A stretch of 7,328 nucleotides of DNA, taken from positions 1 through 7,328 of the forward strand of contig VMCP01000124.1 of assembly GCA_008081305.1 (NCBI GenBank), written 5' to 3'. Both the position numbers and the translations under genes were made by a program. This DNA is from Bacteroidota bacterium (GTDB lineage: Bacteria; Bacteroidota; Bacteroidia; NS11-12g; UBA955). The notes beneath the pieces are model-generated. The model did not search any database. It was not told where the DNA came from and was given only the letters and a program-made list of their open reading frames with translations. Shown piece by piece: positions 1 to 6,200 of this stretch; the first letter of the stretch is position 1; every line of letters starts with the position of its first letter.

Positions 1-46
1 GAAATACACAATTAACAAGATTTTATAAACACGTAATACCCTATCA

Positions 47-328
47 TTATGGATCTACAATGACGAAAATATCCTCGCCGTCTTTTTTCATTAGATATTT
101 CTCACGGGCAAATTTCTCCAGGTTCTGAGCGTTACCAAACAAATCCTTTTTCTGAATCCGTAAATCTCTAATTCTCGTTTCGTGCTCTTCGATGCTTTCC
201 TCCAATTCGTTGATATCACCTGCCAGTGATATTCGATAGATGAAACTATTGCGGTCAAAAAAGGTCATCCACAACAAGAAAAAACCGAAAACAATAGCGT
301 AGCGATATTTCCAAACTGCTAAGTTCAC
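47..328 (-). CDS. Septum formation initiator family protein (FtsB/DivIC-like)
   Basis: A 93-residue bitopic membrane protein of the FtsB/DivIC family, which in other bacteria joins FtsL and FtsQ/DivIB in the divisome and helps activate septal peptidoglycan synthesis. The sequence shows a short N-terminus, one membrane segment at about residues 9-25 ending in WMTFFD, a charged coiled-coil stretch at about 33-66 rich in Glu, Arg and Lys, and the conserved tail LEKFAREKYLMKKDGEDIF at about 70-88. The length is normal for the family. The start is GTG at 328; an in-frame TAA lies shortly upstream, and the first in-frame ATG (residue 21) would destroy the membrane segment. The gene is transcribed divergently from the ABC importer pair and ends near the left edge. 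The family assignment is firm. Which of FtsB or DivIC it matches cannot be settled from sequence, so no symbol is given. Confidence 0.9.
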   Translation of the reverse strand: MNLAVWKYRYAIVFGFFLLWMTFFDRNSFIYRISLAGDINELEESIEEHETRIRDLRIQKKDLFGNAQNLEKFAREKYLMKKDGEDIFVIVDP

Positions 329-407
329 ACAACAAAGATGGTCATATTAAAATCGCCTTCATCAACAGACGGACAGAGTGTCAATTTTTTTAACCTAATT
401 TTGAACA
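329..407. promoter_or_regulatory. Divergent intergenic region with possible promoters
   Basis: These 79 bp separate the ftsB-like gene from the ABC importer pair, so promoters for both should lie here or partly inside the genes. On the plus strand TAATTTTG at 396-403 matches the Bacteroidota -7 consensus TAnnTTTG exactly, but it sits only 4 bp before the ATG at 408 and no TTG-type -33 element is visible at the right distance. A small perfect inverted repeat, GACA-GAG-TGTC, lies at 372-382 and could be part of an operator. The region is too short for a cobalamin riboswitch, which needs roughly 200 bases. That the region is regulatory follows from layout; the individual sites are weak. Confidence 0.4.
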
Positions 408-1499
408 ATGTCGTTGATCAAACGGGTATTATTCTTGCCTTTAATATTCATTTTTGCATGTACTCAAGTCCCCGTTAACCGGTCATCCGAAGGCACTTTA
501 ATCCCCAATAAATACGCTAAACTTTTTCAATTACAAACAACACAAACAGACACAATTCTAACGATATACGGTCAAGACCATAACAAGATCGGTTCATATT
601 TTTGGGGCCGTTCCCAAACACTTCCCAACATCAGAAAAATCCATCTGAACCAAAAAATCATAAGTCTATCAGTTATTTTTAGCCGTTGGTTGAGTTTCCT
701 GAATGCAGAGAATCAGATTGTGGCTGTGGACAATATTGATTTTCATCCAACCGATATCCCGCTGAATAAAGACATCCAATCCATCAAAAGAGGAAACGTA
801 TTAAACCAAGAGGCCCTTTGGTCTATAAATCCCGGACTCGTTTTTAGTTACCAACTGAACGGACAAAAACCCGAAGATACTCGCTGGCAAAAACAGGATT
901 CGGTAAATTTTATTTGGATTCAAGCCCATTTGGAATCACATCCATTGGCTAGAGCTGAATGGATCAGAGCAATCGGTTGGCTAATTGGGGAACCCCGTCT
1001 TTCCGATTCAATCTACACTGAAATCGCAAATCGGTACCAAAAAAATTGTATTGATTCTGATTATGAAAAAAAACCTACCGTAATGCTTAACGTTCCTTAC
1101 GAAGGCATATGGTACGTCCCACAGGAAAAGGCATTTACTACTCAGCTTTTCCGTGATGCTGGCTATTCAATCGCTTGGTTAACTGGAAATAAATCAACAG
1201 GTATAGGAGCATTTACCATCTCACTTGAGGATGCTGTTCGACACATAGAATCCGCGGATTATTGGATGCATTTGGGAGCCGCAAAAAATCGCACGGAACT
1301 TTTTGAGTTGGAACCACGACTTCGATCAATGGTATTACATAAAACAAAGCTTTTTCAATTTGATGCAAAACTCGAAGCAAACAATGCCAATCCATTTTGG
1401 GATTTGGGCGCTTGTCGTCCGGATATGGTATTACGTGATTTGATTTCCATTCGCAATGGACAATCCGACTCTAGCCTGTATTTTTACCGAAGATTTTGA
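408..1499 (+). CDS. ABC transporter substrate-binding lipoprotein (BtuF/FepB-like)
   Basis: A 363-residue periplasmic binding protein of the class used by vitamin B12, haem and iron-siderophore importers (Peripla_BP_2 type). It would capture the substrate and hand it to the permease encoded next. The N-terminus is a lipoprotein signal: basic SLIKR, a hydrophobic stretch, and a lipobox IFAC with the lipidated Cys at residue 18. The residues after Cys (TQVPVN) lack the acidic run that marks surface-exported Bacteroidota lipoproteins, so a periplasmic position is likely. Family features include the first lobe start (IISLSVIFSRWLSFL, about 84-98), the NxEAL...NPGLVF segment (about 130-146), a central helical part (about 175-210), and the C-terminal NPFWDLGACRPDMVLRDL (about 328-345). 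ATG at 408 is the first possible start because an in-frame TGA lies at 402-404; TTG at 414 is an alternative. The stop overlaps the permease start. The substrate cannot be read from the sequence. Confidence 0.85.
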   Translation: MSLIKRVLFLPLIFIFACTQVPVNRSSEGTLIPNKYAKLFQLQTTQTDTILTIYGQDHNKIGSYFWGRSQTLPNIRKIHLNQKIISLSVIFSRWLSFLNAENQIVAVDNIDFHPTDIPLNKDIQSIKRGNVLNQEALWSINPGLVFSYQLNGQKPEDTRWQKQDSVNFIWIQAHLESHPLARAEWIRAIGWLIGEPRLSDSIYTEIANRYQKNCIDSDYEKKPTVMLNVPYEGIWYVPQEKAFTTQLFRDAGYSIAWLTGNKSTGIGAFTISLEDAVRHIESADYWMHLGAAKNRTELFELEPRLRSMVLHKTKLFQFDAKLEANNANPFWDLGACRPDMVLRDLISIRNGQSDSSLYFYRRF

Positions 1500-2437
1500 A
1501 ACGAACACAACATATCATTTTGGTGATATTAACCCTCTTTTTGATGGTTTGGAATCTAATTGACTTCCGAGGCTTAGGAGATTTTGTGATGTGGGAATTC
1601 AGGACACCAAGGGTACTTGGCGCTTTATTTGCCGGCTGGGGTTTAGCAATGTCTGGCTTGATGATGCAAACACTATTTAGAAATCCCCTTGCAGGTCCAT
1701 TCCTTATCGGAGTAACTCCCGGTGCCGGTTTAGGTATGGCATTTTATATTTTCTTAGGAGGATTTCTTCCAGTTTCAATCTCTCAATTTGGGTCATCTAT
1801 GAGCGCAATGATAGGCGCGATTGCCATACTAGGGCTACAACTATTACTGAATCGAGGTTTTGGATCACCAATACGCATGTTATTAACGGGCATGGTATTG
1901 GGGTTTTTGGCTTCCGCACTCATTCAACTAATGCAACAATTGAGCAATGTTCAGGAACTGCAGCAGTTCACCTTTTGGGGCATGGGTTCCTTTGAAAAGA
2001 TTCAATGGCCCGACCCTTTGTCGATATTATTACCCGTACTAATCATCGGAATCTTGTTTTGGTCTCGTCGAAGAAATATGGATTCGTATTTATTGGGAGA
2101 TATGGTTCTACAATCGGATGGCATTTCCTTAATTCAAACTAGAAGAATATTGGTTCTAGGCGGAGCGATTTTAGCTGGATATATCACTTCATTTTGTGGT
2201 CCTATAGGATTTGTAGGCCTCGTTGGACCACACATTGCAAAGAGAATTGCTCAAACGGAAAGTCATCAGCGGGTAATGATTCCCGCCATACTGTGGGGTG
2301 GTTTTCTATCGCTAGCTGCTGACACCATTGCACATGATGCTGTTCCTGGAATGGTTTTTCAAGTAAATCCAATCACCGCACTTATTGGAGCTCCAATACT
2401 AATTTTGAGCTTACGACAAAGAAAAAATTCAATTTAG
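1496..2437 (+). CDS. FecCD-family ABC transporter permease
   Basis: A 313-residue inner-membrane permease of the BtuC/FecCD/FhuB type, forming the channel of a B12 or iron-chelate importer as a homodimer. Family motifs are clear: FRTPRVLGALFAGWGLAMSG (about 35-54), QTLFRNPLAGPFLIG (about 58-72), and CGPIGFVGLVGPHIAKR (about 234-250). The last lies in the region that contacts the ATPase. The C-terminal NPITALIGAPILIL (about 291-304) is also typical. Hydrophobic segments run throughout. The protein is somewhat shorter than the usual 330-350 residues, mainly at the N-terminus. The start is TTG at 1496, overlapping the preceding stop as TTGA, which suggests translational coupling. The first ATG (residue 17) would remove part of the first membrane helix. 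No ATP-binding subunit follows: the next gene is convergent and begins its stop codon only 2 bp away. Confidence 0.92.
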   Translation: MKRTQHIILVILTLFLMVWNLIDFRGLGDFVMWEFRTPRVLGALFAGWGLAMSGLMMQTLFRNPLAGPFLIGVTPGAGLGMAFYIFLGGFLPVSISQFGSSMSAMIGAIAILGLQLLLNRGFGSPIRMLLTGMVLGFLASALIQLMQQLSNVQELQQFTFWGMGSFEKIQWPDPLSILLPVLIIGILFWSRRRNMDSYLLGDMVLQSDGISLIQTRRILVLGGAILAGYITSFCGPIGFVGLVGPHIAKRIAQTESHQRVMIPAILWGGFLSLAADTIAHDAVPGMVFQVNPITALIGAPILILSLRQRKNSI

Positions 2438-2439
2438 GA

Positions 2440-3027
2440 TTACTCCAAACCCTCAATTTGTATGATATGTTCGATTTGGTAATCGCTCACTGGATCAAAT
2501 TCTAATTTGAGATTATGACCCCAAAAGCTTCCAAATGCCTGCCACAAAAGTGCTTCTGTCGTGCCTCGGTAGTTCTTCATGATATCCCATGTGGTTTTAC
2601 CTGTCTCTCGGTGTATTAACTTCATCAATACCTTACCTTCTCCAATAGTCAAATTTTTCAATTGGGCTGTATACATGGCTTTGATACCTTTTTCGCACTT
2701 CTTGATATATTTTTTCCTGGCCCTTCGGCCTTTGATGGTGGATAATTGATCCTCCATTGCTCGGATTTTATATGACGCCATTTTGGCATAGGGCATGGTT
2801 TTTCTTACTCTCCGCTTTAATATTCTGTATTGTTTCTGCCGCTCTGAATCCATACTCCCCGAAACGAGAACAGGATCTAATCGCTCAAAATCAACAAAGA
2901 TGGTATCCTTTCGTACCGTATCGGTTTGTGCTTTCACCTCATTGGTGAAGCATAGCAAAAATAGAAGTACACAGACTATTTGCTGGGTGAAGGCGCTTTG
3001 ATTATATTTTTTTTCGATAATACCCAT
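2440..3027 (-). CDS. DUF4294 family protein with signal peptide
   Basis: A 195-residue exported protein matching the DUF4294 family, which I know from Bacteroidota and which has no assigned function. An N-terminal signal peptide has a 16-residue leading part, a hydrophobic core IVCVLLFLLCF (about 17-27) and a likely signal peptidase I site after VKA (residue 33). The conserved part begins near residue 70 with KRRVRKTMPYAKMASYKIRA, continues with a very basic helix (GRRARKKYIKKCEKGIKAM, about 100-118), and then LTIGEGKVLMKLIHRETGKT (about 126-145) and the aromatic-rich LLWQAFGSFWGHNLKLEFDP (about 160-179). ATG at 3027 lies inside the end of lgt, giving a 52-bp overlap in another frame. Other possible starts are a TTG within the hydrophobic core and an ATG at residue 59, and both would destroy the signal peptide. 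It is the last gene of the cluster. Family call is good; function is unknown. Confidence 0.85.
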   Translation of the reverse strand: MGIIEKKYNQSAFTQQIVCVLLFLLCFTNEVKAQTDTVRKDTIFVDFERLDPVLVSGSMDSERQKQYRILKRRVRKTMPYAKMASYKIRAMEDQLSTIKGRRARKKYIKKCEKGIKAMYTAQLKNLTIGEGKVLMKLIHRETGKTTWDIMKNYRGTTEALLWQAFGSFWGHNLKLEFDPVSDYQIEHIIQIEGLE

Positions 3028-4163
3028 ACCGCTATACCCATAACGATCATAGTGAGTGAAATCATTTGCGCTTGAGAGAAGATTAGATCGCCTATTCGAT
3101 AAAGACTGTCACCGTGTTCACGAATGAACTCGATCAAAAATCTTTCAACTCCAGCAAACATCAAATAAACCCCTAAGACCATGCCTGGCTTTAATGATAA
3201 TTTTCTCACGTAAAACCACAAAATAGAAAAAAGGGCAAGCGCCATCAATGCCTCATATAATGGAGTCGGGTAAACCGGATCAATTAACTGAAAGCAATAA
3301 TTCCCGTCGCAACTTGGGATTCTTTCCATCCCCGCAGTGCCGTATTCTTTACCCAATACATTATGAGGATATTTATATGCCCAGGCCCAATCTGGAAGCC
3401 AAGAACTTCCATTTGAATTTGCGATACCCCAATCACCATCACCAGCAAAATGGCAACCAAAACGGCCTACACCATATGCTAACATCATTCCTGGCACAGC
3501 AGCATCCAAAGTATGTATGATTGAGTAACCTTTCTTTTTTACATACCAAAGTACGCCACCCGCACCGCAAATTAGCCCTCCAAAAAAAGTCCAACCTCCA
3601 GTCGTTAATAGCTGACTGAGAATTACCTGAATACTAAAATTCTCAGGTGTTTCAAGGATGTGGAAAATCTTTGCCCCTAAAAAGCCAGTAATTAGGGCCA
3701 CAGCGGTGATATTACCCATTTCGTCTGCCATGGTGAACTTCACCGACTTTTCTACTGGCTTTTCAAAACGCTCTTTTTTATCCGTGTAATAACGATATCC
3801 TAAGACCAGCGCTGCGGTGAATAATCCTAATGCAATATCTCCATCGCTTGTGAAAATATGATCTTGGGGAACAAAGCCTTCGCCAGAATTCAGGGCAAGG
3901 TAAATGATTTTAAAACCAAACAGGAATCCGAATAAGCCATTAAATACATAATCGGATGCACTTGCAGGCATACCAATGGTGACCTTTTGGGTTTTTACGG
4001 GGAAATACCCTAATTCACTACGACGCAAGAATTCGGTTTGCATCGCCCAGTAAGCTGCACCAATTGCCAACGCTACAAACAGACCGAAAGTATTGACGAT
4101 CTCTAGGAACGGGAGTTCGATACCTAAAGTATCCTTGAAAAAATGATAGAGGGTAGGAAACAC
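2976..4163 (-). CDS. lgt: Prolipoprotein diacylglyceryl transferase
   Basis: Lgt transfers diacylglyceryl from phosphatidylglycerol to the lipobox cysteine of prolipoproteins at the inner membrane, the first step of lipoprotein maturation. This 395-residue polytopic protein carries the Lgt signature GVGRFGCHFAGDGDWG at about 231-246, with the essential Arg at about 234. Upstream is TTGGWTFFGGLICG (about 187-200), corresponding to the HGG region of E. coli Lgt with Phe in place of His. Near the C-terminus RFLIEFIR (about 341-348) supplies the conserved Arg and Glu equivalent to E. coli R239 and E243. It is longer than E. coli Lgt (about 290 residues) because of extra N-terminal segments and a loop after the signature, which I recall as usual in Bacteroidota. 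The start is GTG at 4163, just after a TAAG sequence; an in-frame TAG lies 15 bp upstream with no ATG between. It follows mtaB by 8 bp and overlaps the DUF4294 gene. Confidence 0.93.
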   Translation of the reverse strand: MFPTLYHFFKDTLGIELPFLEIVNTFGLFVALAIGAAYWAMQTEFLRRSELGYFPVKTQKVTIGMPASASDYVFNGLFGFLFGFKIIYLALNSGEGFVPQDHIFTSDGDIALGLFTAALVLGYRYYTDKKERFEKPVEKSVKFTMADEMGNITAVALITGFLGAKIFHILETPENFSIQVILSQLLTTGGWTFFGGLICGAGGVLWYVKKKGYSIIHTLDAAVPGMMLAYGVGRFGCHFAGDGDWGIANSNGSSWLPDWAWAYKYPHNVLGKEYGTAGMERIPSCDGNYCFQLIDPVYPTPLYEALMALALFSILWFYVRKLSLKPGMVLGVYLMFAGVERFLIEFIREHGDSLYRIGDLIFSQAQMISLTMIVMGIAVWVLSKKNIIKAPSPSK

Positions 4164-4171
4164 CTTACAAA

Positions 4172-5482
4172 TTAACGACTAATTTCAACCCTTTCAAATT
4201 CTCCTTCCATTAAGAAATCCTCATTAATCCTATCTAATTTAAAGGGCACAAGGGTTTCAACGGCTAGCGGATCATATTCAGCAGCGACTCTTACATAATT
4301 ATCTGTATAGCCCTGCATCATTCCGTTTCGTAATTCAGATTCAAATAAAACAGGTCTTGAATTCCCAAGTTGAGATTCGTAAAATGCTCGCTTCTTTTTT
4401 TCAGATAATGAACGCAGCTGAGTAGTCCTTTCTCCTCGGGTTTTAACCGGCACAACTCCTTGCATTTTTCGCGCGGTTGTATTTGGTCTTTCTGAATATG
4501 GGAATACATGCAAATAAGAAACGGGTAATTCATTTAGAAAATGATAAGTATCTAAAAAATGATCATCGGTTTCACCTGGAAATCCTACGATCACATCTAC
4601 GCCTATTCCACAATCGGGCATTCTTTTTTTGATGCGTTCAATTCGACTACGATATAAATCACTTTTGTATTTACGGCGCATCCTATGAAGGAGTTCGTCG
4701 TTACCGCTTTGCAGAGGGATATGGAAATGAGGTACGAATTTTTGACTTTCGCTTACAAAGTCGATTATCTCATCCGATAGCAAATTGGGTTCGATCGAAC
4801 TTATTCGGTAACGATCAATGGATTCGATATTATCTAATTCTTGAATTAAGTCATAAAACGACTCTTGATGGTTAATACCAAAGTCCCCGAGATTCACACC
4901 GGTTAAAACCACTTCTTTAACTCCCTTATTAGTGGCCTCTTTGACCTTTTCGATGGTATCTACAACATTGGCACTTCTACTTTTACCTCGAGCCAAAGGG
5001 ATGGTACAGAAACTGCAAAAATAGTCGCAGCCATCTTGTACTTTAAGAAACATCCGGGTTCGGTCTCCCTCACTAAAACCTGGAACAAACTCATTAACGG
5101 ATTTAATGGGTTGATTATGAATTCGAGTTTTGGACTCTTTATTTAGGTGTGTTAAGTGATGGATAAGATCAAACTTTTCAGCCGCCCCTAAAACCATGTC
5201 AACACCTGGAATTTCTGAAATCTCCGTTGGTTTTAGTTGTGCATAGCAACCCACGATTACGATGTAAGCATCAGAATTCGCTTTCAGTGCTTCACGCACC
5301 ACTTTTTTACATTTGCGATCAGCATGATCTGTAACACTACAGGTATTGATTACATAAAGATCCGCACCTTCGTAAAATTGCTTCCGTTCAAAACCGTTCT
5401 TTTGGAGCTGCTGAGCAATGGTACTGCTCTCAGCAAAATTCAATTTACATCCGAGGGTATATAACGCAACTGAAGGTTTCAA
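4172..5482 (-). CDS. mtaB: tRNA t6A37 methylthiotransferase MtaB
   Basis: A radical-SAM enzyme that adds a methylthio group to N6-threonylcarbamoyladenosine at tRNA position 37 (making ms2t6A), stabilising decoding of ANN codons. At 436 residues the length is normal. The N-terminal methylthiotransferase domain (about 1-130) shows the three Cys that bind the auxiliary [4Fe-4S] cluster, at about residues 12 (TLGCKLN), 48 (NTCSVTDHADRKC) and 79 (VGCYAQ). The radical-SAM domain carries the CxxxCxxC motif at about 152-159 (GCDYFCSFC), followed by a typical barrel including GVDVIVGFPGETD. The C-terminal 60 or so residues resemble a TRAM RNA-binding domain. TLGCKLN separates it from MiaB (usually TYGCQMN) and RimO (SLGCPKN). 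The start is TTG at 5482; no ATG is available before the first catalytic Cys. It lies 31 bp after the barrel-protein gene and 8 bp before lgt. Confidence 0.94.
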   Translation of the reverse strand: MKPSVALYTLGCKLNFAESSTIAQQLQKNGFERKQFYEGADLYVINTCSVTDHADRKCKKVVREALKANSDAYIVIVGCYAQLKPTEISEIPGVDMVLGAAEKFDLIHHLTHLNKESKTRIHNQPIKSVNEFVPGFSEGDRTRMFLKVQDGCDYFCSFCTIPLARGKSRSANVVDTIEKVKEATNKGVKEVVLTGVNLGDFGINHQESFYDLIQELDNIESIDRYRISSIEPNLLSDEIIDFVSESQKFVPHFHIPLQSGNDELLHRMRRKYKSDLYRSRIERIKKRMPDCGIGVDVIVGFPGETDDHFLDTYHFLNELPVSYLHVFPYSERPNTTARKMQGVVPVKTRGERTTQLRSLSEKKKRAFYESQLGNSRPVLFESELRNGMMQGYTDNYVRVAAEYDPLAVETLVPFKLDRINEDFLMEGEFERVEISR

Positions 5483-5513
5483 GGTAACAAAATTAATACA
5501 ATAGATGTTGACT

Positions 5514-6200
5514 TTAGAAGATCAAGGATGCTTCAAGTGCCAATGTGCTTATACGCAAACCAGAACCAGTGACAGGTGAAACACCTTCCACTTTAAAGTT
5601 ATCATTCAAACTATTAATACCCACATTTAAATCAATGGCATAGCCATAATTTTCACTCATTTTTTGTACTCCGATGGATCCCAAAATTTCAATGGGCTTC
5701 AACGGAAGGTTATCCCACTGCTGAATGAAAACCTCTTGATTTAAAGGCACTTTATTAGGCCCTACATATAGTACGGATCTCATAATGTAGCTAGGAGTAA
5801 CTCCTGCTGTAATGAACATCGCCTTTCTCCCTTTATTTGGATCGGTAGAAATCAGTACTTTCAAAGGAAGATCTACAGTAACCAAGCTTATGGATGTGTA
5901 TGCTTGATTGACCGCAGTATCTGTAGATTTTGCATTGTTAAAATTACCCCCTCGAAAACGCACATCTAATCCTGCTTGGTAATGAAACCGACCTTTTTTC
6001 AGAGGATCATGGTAATAGATTCCTGCCACATACCCTAACATTGGCATTGGGTTCTTCAACTCTTCACCATAGAACTGATAGAGACCCACTCCCATTTTCA
6101 AACCAAAATTCGATGAGTTATTCGAACTAGATTGAGCATTGGAACCACTAACGAGGGCCCAAACCGAAATTATGCCTAGTAAAAATTTGTACTTATTCAT
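5514..6200 (-). CDS. Outer-membrane beta-barrel protein (PorT-like)
   Basis: A 228-residue exported protein that looks like a small outer-membrane barrel of the kind often annotated as PorT family in Bacteroidota. A signal peptide (MNKYKFLLGIISVWALVSG) is followed by a likely cleavage after SNA at residue 22 and a short Ser/Asn-rich linker. The rest alternates polar and hydrophobic residues in short strands: FGLKMGVGLYQF (about 32-43), GYVAGIYYHD (about 56-65), FHYQAGLDVRFRGG (about 72-85), SLVTVDLPLKVLI (about 105-117), AMFITAGVTPSYIMRS (about 127-142) and YAIDLNVGINSL (about 187-198). It ends in LALEASLIF, with the terminal Phe typical of barrel proteins. The LPLKVLI-type strand and AGVTPSYIM are common features of this barrel class. 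ATG at 6200 overlaps the end of hscA by 8 bp. The specific function and partners are unknown; a link to iron-sulfur assembly rests only on position. Confidence 0.75.
   Translation of the reverse strand: MNKYKFLLGIISVWALVSGSNAQSSSNNSSNFGLKMGVGLYQFYGEELKNPMPMLGYVAGIYYHDPLKKGRFHYQAGLDVRFRGGNFNNAKSTDTAVNQAYTSISLVTVDLPLKVLISTDPNKGRKAMFITAGVTPSYIMRSVLYVGPNKVPLNQEVFIQQWDNLPLKPIEILGSIGVQKMSENYGYAIDLNVGINSLNDNFKVEGVSPVTGSGLRISTLALEASLIF

Noticed and set aside
329..407. Cobalamin riboswitch before the B12-type importer pair
   Set aside because: The intergenic region is only 79 bp, too short for this riboswitch, and no B12-box-like sequence is seen.
1213..1395. Minus-strand 60-codon open frame inside the binding-protein gene
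   Set aside because: It is antisense to well-conserved binding-protein sequence and has no family resemblance.
2757..3001. Two plus-strand open frames (63 and 68 codons) opposite the DUF4294 gene
   Set aside because: They overlap each other and the conserved DUF4294 sequence, and neither resembles a known protein.
3248..3520. Plus-strand 90-codon open frame inside lgt
   Set aside because: It lies wholly opposite the conserved Lgt signature region, has low-complexity His/Asn/Gln-rich sequence and no recognisable domain; it is a shadow of the Lgt codons.
5483..5513. Terminator between the barrel gene and mtaB
   Set aside because: The 31-bp gap has no hairpin followed by a T-run on the minus strand, so the two genes are more likely cotranscribed.
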